The translations under genes and the position numbers were made by a program. 64,000 nucleotides of DNA from Riptortus pedestris (lineage: Eukaryota > Arthropoda > Insecta > Hemiptera > Alydidae), in NCBI GenBank assembly GCA_019009955.1, contig CM032228.1, positions 203,656,501 to 203,720,500 of the forward strand. Direction: 5' to 3'. Shown piece by piece: positions 1 through 12,160 of the stretch (position 1 is its first letter; each line of letters begins with the position of its first letter). Below the pieces are notes generated by a model. That model made no database searches and was not told the origin of the DNA. It saw only the letters and a list, made by a program, of their open reading frames with translations.

Positions 1-164
1 CTGAAGGAGAAGACTAATATACGGTGAATACAACATATTTAGAATAAGATATAATCAATATATATAATTTAACGAATTTGATGCAAAATGAAAATAAAAA
101 TCTAGATTTGTCATTTCCATTCATTCCCAGGAAGCCAACGGGGAATTTTTATTGACGAATAGAA

Positions 165-222
165 TAAATCAAATCTTAAAAATATAAGTCCCACTCTACC
201 TAGAAAAGGGATAACCCTTCCT
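165..222 (+). repeat. SINE 3'-body fragment (relic)
   Basis: The stretch reads like the 3' body of the tRNA-derived SINE seen whole at 34651-34883: an AAATCYTAA-like block, then GTCCCACTCT and CTAGAAAAGGG. The tRNA head and the tail are missing. It is short and diverged, so the assignment rests on this ordered similarity only. Confidence 0.45.
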
Positions 223-324
223 GTTTATTCTTGACACCAATGATTGTGAACAAGTATCTGGTAGACTCATCAATAGTAAACACTTTTAGGAAACCAGTCA
301 CCATATCATGTTGTTGAAATTAAG

Positions 325-600
325 GTGCTAGTGAAAGTTGTTCGATACTATGAATGGATGGCAAGAGAAGCCGTAGAAACAGTAATCTACCTTTGCAGTA
401 TCAACAGGGAAGATGGCTACAGATTAAGACACTTTGGGAGGCCATCATTTCACCAGGGAAGGAGGCCCAACACGACAAGGAATACAAAATCTCAAGAACA
501 CAGCCACGGAAAAAAGTATCGGAAGACACGCGAAAGGCTCCAAACCCTCAGGAGGTCAAGCCGATTCTTCTGTGTACCAGAAGTTAATAACATGTCAAGT
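325..600 (+). pseudogene. Retroelement polyprotein C-terminal relic, possibly Penelope-like, frameshifted
   Basis: A 150-codon frame starting at 325 contains AREAVETVIY and INREDGYRLR. The overlapping frame starting at 354 continues with TLWEAIISPGKE. Read across a frame change near position 430, the two resemble the C-terminal tail of GIY-YIG retroelement proteins, in which an REAIEI-type segment is followed by NREDG and a tryptophan-containing stretch. That comparison is from memory of the family, not a search. There is no GIY-YIG core upstream, so at most the last 60 or so residues survive. The frame change and stops make it non-functional. The downstream part of the 150-codon frame (after about 600) runs through a (TA)n tract and is probably chance. 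Alternative: a chance frame. Confidence 0.4.
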
Positions 601-1105
601 CAAAATCTAATAAATAAGGTGAAGAATCACACATATGCAGATCGTTCTTCTATCAACCGGCATTTGAAAATAGGCTTCATATATATATATATATATATAG
701 TCCTGCATAAGGAAACAGCAGCTTTGAGCATTGGCATGATGAATTCAAATGATGGCGTCAAGGTGATATTGGCTTAAGGTTACAAAACATGTCGTCTACT
801 GAACCCCGACAATTCCTGTAAGATGATTTTATTAAGCTAACGATTGTAAAGAAGAAACAAGTACATAAATGAACTTGGATTAACTGGGTTTTTTAAAGAA
901 GTACTTAACGATCAGAAAATGTATACAATTGAGTAAACAATTTATTTTTTTTTGTCTTCTGGATATTTTAAGTTTGGAATTTATATTGTTACATAAACAA
1001 TATGTTTAAAATAAAGCGTTTTTTACTACACATACTTACTTATATCTACTATATCCGGAAAATCTATGCGACTACAATCTGGAAAGTTCTACGCGTATGT
1101 TTCAG
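601..1105. other. AT-rich DNA, no gene seen
   Basis: A (TA)11 tract lies at 679-700. No motif, terminal repeat or similarity to the repeat families elsewhere in the window was recognised. Confidence 0.6.
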
Positions 1106-1220
<115 letters not shown>

Positions 1221-1694
1221 CTGAGTGAGTATGAGAGAGGGGCAGGGAGAGAGAGAGAAACAGAGGCTGTGTGTTAGTTCTTCAAATCATTTATATTTTT
1301 CTTCCCTGCTATAGTGCGGGTACCCCTATAACGTGTCCTTTAATTTTCCCTTGACCTGAGCTATAGGGAGGGTCCATCTACTCTATGTAATAAAATATAA
1401 CACATCCCAACAACACTTCCTCATCGTGTTCACTAAGCTTATGTGTACAAAATAATGAAAGTATTATAACCGTAAAAGTTTATTTTTCAAATTTTATCAG
1501 AATTGCTCGTTTTGACTGTTTCTCCATCAATTTATTAGACCTTTGTTGTTTATCACCAAAATATCTACGTATTATGGCTTTTGGAACCGATTCAATGGAG
1601 CGTACTATTTTTAAATGTGTGCAGTGAACTAGTTGTTTATTTTATTTAATAGGAGTTCAATAATGTCTGTAATGTTATCAGCGTTTCTTCTCTT

Positions 1695-1867
1695 GAGTTC
1701 TTTCAAGCCTACTAGAGTAGGGACTAAGAATTTTATTTCACGGTAATTGATGAATGGGTCACTAAATGAATTCCTATTGCCCATGCGGGAATCGAACTCG
1801 CTACTCTAGGTTTACCATATGAGAGTAGGACCAACACCTTAACTCTTATTTCTAACCTGATCCCAAA
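1695..1867 (-). repeat. tRNA-derived SINE, 3'-truncated
   Basis: On the minus strand it reads tRNA-like head then body. It includes the B-box region GCGAGTTCGATTCCC, GGTAAACCTAGAG before it, and the AATGAATTC and AAATTCTTAGTCCC body segments after it. The AGAAAAGGGTGG-to-(TAA)n 3' third present in full copies is missing or unrecognisable. The A-box side ends near 1867 with TTAGAAATAAGAGTTAAGG. Confidence 0.75.
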
Positions 1868-4057
1868 TGGATATGAACCATTTCTAACTCTTCACTAATG
1901 TTTCCCACATTTGTAACTGGTTACTTACGTGCATTTTTTACATTATTTTAGTAAATGTGTGTTTGATTGTTCAATAATTATTATTAAATAATGTAATGTC
2001 TAGGATGGAGTACGCAGCAGTTAGTGAAATGGACATCCACGTAAAAGAATTACTTTGCGTTGAAAACAGTAATCTTCATAGAGAAATAAGCTCAATTCAT
2101 TTTACATTTACTATTACTTTGTGAATATTCAGGCGGTATTGGTATTAAAATTTAGACCTTTTTTGGTCTAAATTAAGTAAACATGTATAACACATTATAT
2201 TTTAAAATCATCTCCAACTTGCATAGCACTTCAAATATAAAGAACAATACATGCATCGCAGTAAATAAAATTGCTATGTACGATTGCTTTGAGCACGAGC
2301 TTTTATTAATAACAAAGCCAAGTGGTTTTGACGTGGTCAGAAGAACAAAGCTTATCTTTATGGTCAAAGATACAAACAACGTGACAGCGCATATTTCCCG
2401 GCATGTTTGCAAAGGCTATGCATTGCTTTTGTACAGGGCTATCTACCATTCGAAATGAATGTCACCATCAACAGAAGAAACAAAGAACGCCGGCAGAGAA
2501 TTCCTAAGTTTTCGTGATAAAAGTGGATTATCATTTTTCACTTTTGCTCCCCCACCGTTTTTACTGGTTCAACAGTCCGGCGAACGGAGTTATTGATTTC
2601 GCGTGTTTATGGAATGGTTGAGATAAGGAAATGAACTATGTGTCAACCAAAATGACATGTTATTTTAGGCTGCATTGCTACTATGTATTATAAATAACCA
2701 ACATTAAAAATTTATTCAAAATTAAAAATTTATGTGCGTTTGTCCTTGAGTATGAATTGATAAATACCAATGAGTAAAAATATATTAGAAAAAATTGTGA
2801 GCCAAGTTCATGACTGAAAACTATCTAAACAGAAGTCATTCCAATTCTTTCTAGTGTTTTAGTTCTAACTTCCTATCATCATGTGCAAAAATACGAAACA
2901 ATTAGATATCCTCAAAAATATCTGTATAAAATACAATAGAAAATTATAATGCATTAATAAGTTTTAAAATATATGAATATAGTCGAAATAATTAAACTTT
3001 TAACTTTTTATTGATTCGGGTAATAAACGAACATTATCCTTGTTGAATTTAAACTAATTATCTTTCCAACGGCTGAATGATTTTTTTAAGTACTAATTTA
3101 ATTCAGCATGTTTATATATTTTCATTTCATATATTAATAAAATTTCTAGACAAGCTGGTTTAAAAGCGAGTAGATAACCCAATTTACCTTTAGCTATACA
3201 AAGTAGATTTTTATGTATTAAAAAAAATTATTTCAACTTTAGAAGGATTAAAATATGTTAAATTATTATAATTGTTATTGGCTGTATGGATTTGGTTATA
3301 TTTTCTAATATTTTAGGACCACTTGTAACCGGCAATGACCCTGATAGTCTCACCTTTCATCTGACTGTACACACAATTTCTGTAACTTTTCCTTGAACTT
3401 TTTATGAATGACCAAAGCCTCCTAACGCTTTCACTAAATTAATTTTACTCTCTATTCGGTTTTACTGGGTATAGGAGTATGCTAAGGTTTTTCATTTGGA
3501 TGAGGTGTCTCAAATACAAAAAGGGGCTGCCCATGTCTTAGCTTAAAGGAATGGATGTGTAATGCAGTTGATTCATGATAGCTCCAGTAATTTCATGAAT
3601 GACTAATCATGGTAAGCTTAAAAATTGAACAGCGGTTAATTTGAATTTTAAAAGGCAAGAAAGAAAAAGCTACATCTCAATGTTTTGCAAGACCCTGAAA
3701 CTAATCGGTAAACCATGTACTGGAAGAACCCCACTTCTTTAAGGCCCGATAAACTTGGACGAGGAACCACAAAATGTAGGTCATGCTCATGGTTTTTTCA
3801 TTATTAATGTTATCATTATGATTGAATGTGAACCTCAAGGTGTTATACCAGCAGTACCACATTGAGGTCTCGAGAAAACTTAGAGAATGAGTGAGGAATG
3901 GCCCAGGTCTGTGGATCTACATGAGACAAATGCATTACTGTGCTCGAGCATTCATCGAACTCATCAGATCTTGCTCAATGCGACTTCTATCTGTTACCAG
4001 AAGTAAAAAGTGCATTGTAGGGAATACATTTTAGTTAATAGAGCAGGTGAAGACAAA
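1868..4057. other. 2.2 kb anonymous AT-rich DNA
   Basis: Two overlapping antisense frames (2183-2458 plus, 91 codons; 2173-2412 minus, 79 codons) have no recognised motif, signal peptide or consistent codon pattern, and I do not call them genes. No repeat family seen elsewhere in the window was recognised here. Confidence 0.55.
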
Positions 4058-4375
4058 ATGCCCATTTCTCAGGGGATGTTTAAACTAAGCAAATCGCCAC
4101 TAAATTGCTGGTATGAAACACTAGTGTTCTCGCCTCGGTTAAAATTCAAGATACAGAAAACGTGCATAGAACAACATTTATTGGTAATTAAATTTGTAAC
4201 AATATTGGTTCTATCGATTTTTGATCCGACGCACAGTAATGAATATATTTTCAATTATCTAGCTACTTCTCCCCTAATCCCATCCTCCCTAGCCGATTTC
4301 TGTCATTAGCGAATTTGAATTGCTTATACATATCGAGTTTGGCATCCATAAAGCAATAATTACGATTGCACATAT
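4058..4375 (+). mobile_element. HINE relic, 5' half (M1 + M3)
   Basis: Starts with a degenerate 5' end: CTCAGGGGATGTTTAAACTAAGCAAATC corresponds in order to the family 5' hairpin, TAAACTAAGC and the subterminal repeat. An M3 block follows, containing TTAAAATTCAAGATACAG, the TATTGGTTCTATCGA segment and TTTTGATCCGACGCA. It stops before the central slot and M5. The divergence marks an old copy. The 99-codon frame at 4010-4309 is M3 sequence and not a gene. Confidence 0.7.
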
Positions 4376-6892
4376 TTCTTTGTATGACTCTTTCAATAGA
4401 GCTAATTTTTAAGACTAACTTACGTACAGTGAAAAAATATCAGATTGATTTACCTAAACTGAAAAGCAGTTTTGGTTCTCTAACGACCATGATAGTTAAA
4501 ATTGTCTCGTCCATCCTCATATTTAAATCCATCACTATTGGATACAACTTTTTCGAAATTTCACTGCTTTAAGATTCCTGTTTAATTTGGCGTCTTTTTT
4601 TATTAAGAATTGGCGAAATGGCCACTTAGATTTGTTTGTTAATCTTACTCTATTATTTAACTTCTTCCTTGCCAAGTTGGGAGCAATAAAAGGAATAAAA
4701 TATATAAATTTATATAATAAATAAATAAATTTAAATGTATATAAAAGTGATATAAATTTCATATAAAAGAAATATAATTGCTAATTTTGTACTATTTCTA
4801 ATAGTTTATTCGAACTGAATTTATGATCTTTAAATTAAAACTTCAATAAAAATAATATGACAAATTATGTGTGTGTTACGTTTATTTATTCTGTATTTAG
4901 ATGTTATAGACCCTTTTTGGTTAGCTAATATTTTTCTTATTAAGATCGCAGAAAGTTATCGTTTAGTTTCTAGTTATTTCAGTAATTAGGTAGAAATATT
5001 ATTGTAATACATCGACATAATGATTTGTTGATCGTTATGTTAGACATTTGTTTATAAACTGCTATTTTATCCTCATTAAATAAAATTGTAATTAAACAAG
5101 ACGTGAGAAAGAAGATTGAGAGAGCATGGTCTAGACAGGTTTAATATACCTCCTGACAAGCCAAGAATTTACAATGAGAGACTGTTCTTGTTAGGGCAAA
5201 TTAATGTAAACTTAACTCTTTATTATGTATCTTGCTTTCGCTCTTCCTGTCTGTCTTATTATTTGTAAAATTAGTCACACATCGAGTTGAATATTGTTTG
5301 TTTATTTTGTAATTTACTCTTAGTAGTTTTGGTAGGGATTTACATTGTGAAAAGTTTGATTTTCCATTTAATTTATTCCTGCACAATGAAATACAAAACA
5401 TAATACCCTTTTGCGGTAAAGCTTATTACTCAGTGTATGTCCTACTTCGTTAACACTTTCTACACTTCAGTATTTAGATCAAATATACCTAACAGCGATT
5501 TAACTCTTGAAGTTTAGAACAGATCTGAATGACACTCGGTATTTAAACGTTATGACACAAATTATTTCGAGTAATATCACAGATTTGTGGGTTTAATTAT
5601 CTACATAATTCTCATCTAGGTTTATTATAAGTTTGTGAGGCAGGTTTAGGTCCATAGAGTTCATTAGAGTTGGGTCTTGTGTTAATAGTTTGTGGACAAT
5701 GGGTGTTATTTGAGGGACAATGAAGGAGTTAAAGGATTAAACACAATATATCTCAATTTCTATCTCTTAGGATAGGATACTAGAAAAAAGGATTATAATA
5801 TTGGCATTTCAGGCTGATACTGAGTTTAATGAGCATGAGAAACAAACATATTTTTTTTTGTTTTAATTAGTTTTCCAGGCTCACTGCATGATGTTAAGGA
5901 ATGTTTGAGGTTGTTGGGACAGTTTTTCAGTGGTTTATCTCGTTTTTATGAAGAAGAAGTGTTGAAAGTGTGGATTAGATAATTGTAAGTTTTATATGAT
6001 TTGGACGATCGATAGTTTAATGAACATCGGTGTTAGTAGCGTTTAGATGAATTATTTAAAATAATTAAATATTTAAATTCGACAAATGAGTTGAAATTTT
6101 TTTGAAAAATAATATAAAAATGAATATTATATAAATTTGCAAATTTCAACGGACTTCTTGTTTGCCGCCTGGTTAGGTAAGATATGCAGACATTTCGAGA
6201 AATGTATCGAAAAATGTCGTCAGGAGTACACCCACAGTACTGGTTTCCCTCAATGGAATTCCGATAGTATCGTTTTTAGCTCAGGTTGATAGGTTTCTGC
6301 ATTGCATCGGCCTTACAACAATGCATGTTTTTATCTTTCTCTCTACCTCACTGGCCTCTGATAACACTAATTTATTTAATTCATTGAATCTCTGTGATTA
6401 ATGAATACTTAAGTGGCGTGATATAATTCTTTCAACAATTGTATATCGTTCATCCTACAACTATTACTGCGATGATAAAGTCAAGCTAGACAGAATATAC
6501 CCGTATGTTTAAAGACCTGTTTGAACATTACAAAACGGTATTTTTATTAGAGTCAGTTAATGGGTAAAATGAAAAATCCTATTTAGGATGTAGATTTACT
6601 GCAGGACTAATATACAAAATAAAAATATCTGTATTAAATTGAAGTTAGAGAAAACTTTCGTAGAACAATATTGTTGAGTTGTCCATACATTTCTATTATA
6701 CGGATATACTTATTAGCAATAATTTTAGTAATTCCACTTGCGTCCATATGAATCAAACTTTAAGATTTGTCTCATTTTGTAAGTTAATTTGGCGGGATTA
6801 CATTTTTTTTGCGTTTCAGGCCATTCTAAGAACAGTGGTATCAAAAGTTAAAATCTTGCCTGCCTCTCCGTCCGCCCGTTTGTTACTAACTT
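4376..6892. other. 2.5 kb anonymous AT-rich DNA
   Basis: No coding or repeat family was recognised with confidence. Around 6612-6700 a faint M3-like order (AAAAATATCTGTATTAA, then TAGAACAATATTGTTG) may be a very old plus-strand HINE relic. The frames at 4366, 5201 (minus) and 6679 show no recognised motif, and the last runs into the PLE palindrome. Confidence 0.5.
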
Positions 6893-6988
6893 CCATTTTT
6901 GAGGTGCTGGATGGTGAAGGAATTATTATCTCAGGTAAGAAAAAACGCCTCGTTCCTTCACTGTTCTTTATTCGTTGTGACAGAGCAC

Positions 6989-7014
6989 TTTCAGAGCATA
7001 CGCTCCATCATCAG
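6989..7014 (-). other. Hammerhead-ribozyme-like motif (left arm)
   Basis: The minus strand reads CTGATGA, a hairpin-forming GGAGC/GCTCT pair, then GAAA. CUGANGA and GAAA are the conserved boxes of the hammerhead ribozyme, which is known from Penelope-like elements. An extra U between CUGAUGA and stem II, and no obvious stem III, leave activity uncertain. Confidence 0.4.
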
Positions 7015-7077
7015 TGCCCTCTTCACAATGATGTGACAGGAACCAAGGATTCCCTGTGACTCCCACACAGGAGGGCA

Positions 7078-7103
7078 CTGATGATGGAGCGTATGCTCTG
7101 AAA
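7078..7103 (+). other. Hammerhead-ribozyme-like motif (right arm)
   Basis: Plus-strand counterpart of the motif at 6989-7014: CTGATGA at 7078-7084, stem II pair GGAGC/GCTCT around a GTAT loop, GAAA at 7100-7103. The same caveats on stem II spacing and stem III apply. Confidence 0.4.
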
Positions 7104-7172
7104 GCGCTCTGTCACAACGAATAAAGAATAGTGAAGGAACGAGGCGTTTTTTCTTACCTGTGTTACTAACTT

Positions 7173-7822
7173 GTTACTAACTTGTTGTAAGTAGGTTAAT
7201 TGAATTTTTATATTTCCAGGGGAAAACATGTCTATGTCAGCCACTCAACGACGGGTAACACGACTAGTAGTCAAGTTAGTTAGTTAACATCTACAGAAAG
7301 CATCACTCGTTAGCTATTATTGAACCGAATTTAGGATGAGAAATGTTTGGTATAGAAGTCGAGATGAATTTCCTGTCTAGTTTACTTAATGTTTAATTGT
7401 TATTGATGTTCTTTAATGAATGTAGTGATGTTTTATATATGTTAGCATAAAAGAACAATCTTACATTCCTATACACTTTTTGGTGTGTCGAAATAGTTTT
7501 CTAAATGCCATATTACAACATTTTTCAATTTATTTATTTTGAAACGCTGTATTTAAATGAAAATGAATTAAAAAATAATTTAGTCTTGGTCTGTATTTTA
7601 TGTTTGCTTTTGTAATTTATTCAAGATAGAAGTCCCAAATATTTGAGTTTCTCTTCCAGTCGGCCATGTTTAGCCCCACCCTAGCAACCGTCCTCTACAC
7701 TTTTTACAAATAGCTGAGATAACTCTGCGACTCAGCCTGGATCGTCATCTTACTTCATCATATCCTTTTGGTTATGACGGTGAACGTCATTCCTGGTATT
7801 CTTCGTAATGAATGTGCTATAC
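7173..7822. other. Anonymous DNA
   Basis: Begins with a second TTGTTACTAACTT copy at 7171-7183, making a short tandem of the presumed target duplication. Nothing else was recognised. Confidence 0.55.
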
Positions 7823-8656
7823 TTTTAGGAGATTTCCCTTAGGGGAAACCAGCTTTTGAGGTCGTACTCATGAAGCGATTTTCGAAAAGTTTCTTCAAAT
7901 ATCCATCGATTTTACCCAGGGGATGACGAAAATGAGGTCCGTTCAAAATTATTATAAACATATATATATATTTGTCTGTTAACGCTCTAGTGGTATCAAT
8001 TTTTGATTAATCGTTGCCAAACTCGTTTTATGCAAAAAGACAGATCACTTTCGTTAACGACTGACATCGGAGCAGTTCCTATACGTCGGATGCAAATAAA
8101 ATGTACTATAAATATTGTTATATACATATATTCCCTATCTTCAATATTAACCGAGATATTTACATTTTTCAGTTTTCAGACCCCCCAGCAAACCACCACT
8201 TCTACTCATGTTACATAAACAATACTCTGTTATGCAATAAACCACATTATTCGCAGTTTAAATACCATAAATCGAAAGAGACCTTTATTATATGAGATAA
8301 ATGCCAATATGTAATCGTGACCCCCTCCCCTTCTTAAGTTCTTGGACTACTAAATTTGATTGATTGGGATAAAAATTATTCTGATCCATATCAATCAGTA
8401 CTAGATATAGTAAATAGTTTTCAATAAAATTAATGTTATATTCTCATATATTTCAGTAATTGTTTTTCTTTCTTGGCACACCTGTTTGTTTAAGTTTCTG
8501 GTTCTTCCCGTTTGGAGGTTTCTTATTATCGTTTGTATTTATTCATTTGATCTTGACGGTGCTATTGTGTTACCATTATGTAGATTTATCTATTCTTAAA
8601 CATAACGAGGGAAATCTGCTTAGCTTACACAGCCCCTGCGCAACGGACTTTTTTCC
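7823..8656 (-). mobile_element. HINE, near full length, long-M2 subfamily
   Basis: Read 5' to 3' on the minus strand it starts at 8656 with AAAAGTCCGTTGCGCAGGGG and ends at 7823 with the GGGAAATC palindrome arm. The 5' half is the long version: TGAGATAAAAA-type segments, a (C)-rich run near 8322-8333, and the GTTTACAT/ACAGGTGTG block. M3 lies at about 7980-8165, a short (TA)n at 7958-7970, and M5 at 7830-7957. The 118-codon frame at 8460-8816 overlaps the 5' end and is not supported as a gene. The 3' end is slightly altered (TCCTAA in place of TGCTAA). Confidence 0.75.
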
Positions 8657-9144
8657 AATTATATTTTTTCTCGAACTGAAATGTTTCCATTTTTATTTAC
8701 CCTTCATACAGTTCCCTCTTTGCGCACCAAAGAGAGCCTTTTTTACTTTCCCATGGACGGATTCTAACCATCTGGGTATTTTTTATTTTGGGTTACAGCC
8801 TCTTATACCAACCTAGATAAAAATCAATAATAACACACTACTCCTATAGCGGTTGAAGCTTCGACAAAGGTATCGGTCGAGGACGGTTTAAATATCGTAA
8901 TGAAGGGTCCTGAAGCGTGCCAGCAAAACGTTGGCAAGACGTCTTACAGAAGAGACACCGTCTATACATGAATGATCAGTACACATGTAGTTGTACAGTG
9001 TTGTTGTTAATTATGTTCTGTCCACTGGGCATGAATAGTACAATGGAAATGCCACAGAGACGATAATCATTTGAGGACTAGTAGTATTAATCAGAGGTTG
9101 ATTACATGTGTAACCTATTAACTCCTAATGCTGTGTAAATAATA
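8657..9144. other. Spacer between two HINE copies, no gene seen
   Basis: This 490-bp stretch separates an opposite-strand pair of HINEs with their 5' ends facing each other. No motif was recognised. Confidence 0.55.
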
Positions 9145-9712
9145 AAAAGTCCGTCACGCAGAGGCTGCGTAAACTAAGCAGATTTCCCACGTGAAGTTTT
9201 ACAATAGAGAAATCTGCCTAATAACAACTGTAGTAGTAAGAAACCTCTAAACCTAAAACATTATTTAGGGCGTAATAACCCAGAAGTTTCTAGCCCCAAA
9301 AAACAGTTAACTTAACCTCTAAACCTATTCACGAGGGACGAATAGTTATGGAAATGGCCACCAGAGCTCTCGGCGGAAAGTCCGAACATGCAGATTACAA
9401 ATGCAAATATCTCGGTTAATATTCAAGATAGAGAATAAATGCATATAACAATATTTATAGTAAATTTAATTTCCAATAAGATTGGTTCTATACAAGTTTT
9501 CGATCCGATGCATAATAACGGAGATATTTCGAATTTTTGAAAATCCCCCCCTCTAAACCCGCCCTCCCACTGGTCCAATTTCAGCCGTTAACGAACTTGA
9601 TCTTCCTTTTTACATAAAACGATTAAATACCGAGTTTGGTGACGATTAAACAAAAAATTGCGACCGCTAGAGTGTTAACAGGCAAATATATATATATGTC
9701 TATATATATATA

Positions 9713-9745
<33 letters not shown>

Positions 9746-9902
9746 GATATATATATATATAGATATATATATATAGTTTTGAACGGACCTCATTTTCGTC
9801 ATCTCCTGGCTAGGATCGATGGACATTTGAAGAAATTTTTCGAATATCCCGTCATGAGTACAACTTCAATAGCTGATTTCCCTTATGGGAAATCTGCTAA
9901 AA
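9145..9902 (+). mobile_element. HINE, full length, short-M2 subfamily
   Basis: Complete copy. The 5' end AAAAAGTCCGTCACGCAG is followed by the hairpin (one change) and AGCAGATTTCCC. M2 carries GTAGTAGTAAGAAACC and CAGAGCTCTCGGCGGAAAG. M3 starts near 9401 with AAATGCAAATATCTCGG. The central slot is an interrupted (TA)n at 9690-9775. M5 ends in GATTTCCCTTATGGGAAATC and TGCTAA at 9900. No target duplication is visible. It carries no Rep/helicase frame, so any mobility would depend on an autonomous partner outside this window. Confidence 0.82.
9690..9775. repeat. (TA)n in HINE central slot
   Basis: Interrupted TA dinucleotides with GTC and GATA interruptions, located between the M3 end (TTAACAGGCAAA) and the M5 start (TTTTGAACGGACCTC). 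Confidence 0.95.
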
Positions 9903-10715
9903 CAGATAACGAGGCTAATGCTAGTAAGAGGTAATATATGATTCATTATCCCCATAAATCTGTTCAAATAATGATTGCGTATTATTCGGCGAGTTATTAC
10001 AAGCCTAGGATTAAACGGGTAATGATCCCCTATACCTCAAATGAAATATTAATTGAATATTCGTCAACCTAAAATATTTATTTGTTTTATAAATCAGCTT
10101 TTACTGGTTGACGTAATTGGCGGGTTAATTACTCTTGCATAATCTGATACTGGAGAGTGAATTTCTGAAACTAGAATAAAACTATAATTGATTATTCATA
10201 AATGGTTATGGCTTCTTCCCGTGCATTAGGTAACTTGTATTGCTCACTGCTCGCTAAAATTAGTACCTATACTATTCTCTTCTCGGATGAATCTTAGTTC
10301 TACTGCAAAATGGTTAAAGGTCATGTCTAAATTACTGTCTTATCTGTATCTATCTATATGTTTATTTATTGTAAGAATACCCAACACACATCCGCAGTGC
10401 TAAGGTAGTTAGTTACATAAGGCTCTCTCTATAGAAAGATGGTGGAAATAAGTTCAGGTTAGGCATGCATGGATATTAGACGAGTAATGATGGGAAGAAA
10501 AAGAAAATATCTGGAACCAACAAAGAGTAGCTGCAGCTAATTGGCTCATCTGGGTCATTAGTGGAATAGTAGTATGGATAACATGACATCAACTGTTCAA
10601 TTACTGCGAGGATAACTGCATATGGATGCAAAGGCTACCCAAGAAGTTAGTGTATGGTGGAAGTGAGTCAGACGCAGACTAATGTGGTCCTAGAAAGCGA
10701 CTTATACACACTGAC
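9903..10715. other. Anonymous DNA
   Basis: Moderately AT-rich, with no repeat or coding motif recognised. Confidence 0.5.
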
Positions 10716-10830
10716 CAGGACTCACTGAATAAATTCCTTGAGCCCACCCTGGCTAGAAAAGGGTGGTGACCTGTAGATAACCCGTCCCGATTAGCCTAGT
10801 AGCATAAAGTGGACGTAAATAATATTAAAC
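10716..10830 (+). repeat. SINE 3' fragment
   Basis: Has the ACCCTGGCTAGAAAAGGG block, GTAGATAACCCGTCCC, GATTAGCC and AAAGTGGACGTAAATAATA. The tRNA head is missing. Confidence 0.8.
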
Positions 10831-11826
10831 AAAAAAAAGCGACTTATGGAGGCTAAGCTACTCGTAATGGTAAAAGCCTAAGTATAATAGTGATGACAAA
10901 GTTCCTGTTCCTTTAACAACTGTAACACCTTGAATAGCCAGTCGACACTATTAATATGTAGACATGTCTAGTACTGGCATGACTTGAGGCCACTGTCCAC
11001 TGTAGTTAAACCACTCTCCAAGGGGGCTGACTTTGCAGTTTACACCCTCTCCCTCGCCTCCCCTATTCTTGAATCGATTTTTTAATCAGCTGTGTCAGTG
11101 CGGGGTCATGAATCATGGCGCTCACAATCGAGATGTCCTTCATGATTCTTCTATATTGATTCACTCTCGGATCTATTGCATAGATACCATTGTATTTCAT
11201 AATGTAATTTGACAGCCCAAATCCCGAGTAATGTGAAAAATATTAATAATTCAATACATAGGTAGACTCTGAACTTGTGCTAAATTACAAAAGTTGGAAA
11301 TCTCCACTACCCTCATATTTTAGTCAGTAAAGAATACTGTGAATGGTGTTATTTTTGTACAAGTGTACCCTTTTTCTGAATGGTGAAGGGTTATACTGGA
11401 GAGAATTCATACTAATATGTCGAATTAACTGAAAATAAAATTACGTGCTAGATTATGTATGAGGGAATAGTGGATTTACATGTTTTTTTATGATAGTTTA
11501 TCTCTAAGGTAGAAAACATGCCCTCATCTAATAAATAATTATTAAACTTGTCATATCTGCCAAATATTGATTCACTATTGTCACAGGAGTATGTCTGACT
11601 AGTATTAAACACATATTTTCATTCTTCTGAAAAGAATGGACGCCTTGGTAACAGGCTTTGTTGTACTTATAAACACCCAGAGTAATAACCGCTTACTTAT
11701 TAATAAAAACGTAAATTCATTAATATTGTATCTTTGAACATTTCCTAAATTTGGTTCCTCTAAATTTAAATGTTTTGGTGTAAGAGTGCTATTAGCCAAT
11801 ATCTAACAAAATATTGAAAGTGGTAA
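10831..11826. other. Anonymous DNA
   Basis: No supported gene or repeat. The 64-codon minus frame at 11605-11799 has no recognised motif. Confidence 0.5.
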
Positions 11827-12160
11827 ATGCTAAGTGGTAGGAACTTGACGGAGTACGAATTTGGTAATCAACTTTTTCGTCTCTTAAGAAGAGATTTTGG
11901 CCATGTCAACCGAATGGGGGACTCAAGAAAGGCCAAATGGTTATATGAAGCGCGGCCAGAAGGCAAACGACCCTGTGGTAGACCTAGACTTACGTACCAG
12001 GACTACGTAGCTCGATTAGGAGCAGAAAGGGGCAAGAATGCGCCAGAGATGAGGAGACTAGCGGGGGACAGACCCAGATGGGCAAAGTGGACTGAGGTGG
12101 CCCCTCCACGCTTATCGGCACGATGGAGGTAGAAGAAGAAGAAGAATAAGAAGAGATTTT
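11827..12160 (+). pseudogene. LINE reverse-transcriptase C-terminal fragment with GAA-rich tail
   Basis: The 101-codon frame contains FGHVNRMGDSRKAKW and EARPEGKRPCGRPRLTY. This is the GHV-RM...KR--GRP--TW signature found at the C-terminus of apurinic-endonuclease-type LINE reverse transcriptases. It is an end fragment: no palm motifs precede it, and a (GAA)n run (12129-12155) follows the stop and may be the element's own 3' tail. GC content is higher than in the surroundings. The clade cannot be assigned from the tail. The antisense frame at 11990-12184 is a shadow. Confidence 0.72.

Larger units (their letters stand above)
6893..7160. mobile_element. Penelope-like element remnant as a 90-bp near-perfect palindrome
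   Basis: Arms at 6932-7021 and 7071-7160 are reverse complements over 90 bp with two mismatches, separated by a 49-bp spacer. Each arm carries CTGATGATGGAGC...GCTCTGAAAG (minus strand in the left arm, plus in the right), followed by GTCACAACGAATAAAG. TGTTACTAACTT at 6881-6892 recurs at 7161-7172, consistent with a 12-bp target-site duplication. Inverted partial copies of the tail region and variable duplications are known for Penelope-like elements, and related tails lie at 13.2, 24.3, 45.0 and 52.8 kb. No coding sequence survives. Assignment to PLEs rests on the shared motif with the 24.3-kb GIY-YIG element. Confidence 0.65.

Noticed and set aside
1741..1867. Possible tRNA gene because of a good B-box and tRNA-like order
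   Set aside because: The same head is present in several copies with a common non-tRNA body and (TAA)n tail, so it is a tRNA-derived SINE.
2173..2458. Overlapping 91-codon (+) and 79-codon (-) frames
   Set aside because: Mutually antisense, no motif, and no signal of coding beyond openness.
4010..4309. 99-codon frame
   Set aside because: It lies on HINE M1/M3 sequence, and similar peptide strings arise in other copies.
7834..7858. TTTCCCTTAAGGGAAA palindromes read as transcription-factor sites or intrinsic terminators
   Set aside because: They occur only at HINE 3' ends in fixed context, so they are element termini.
8460..8816. 118-codon hydrophobic frame resembling a membrane protein
   Set aside because: Its first half is the 5' end of a HINE copy that recurs at 45285-45530 antisense and elsewhere. 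No independent support.
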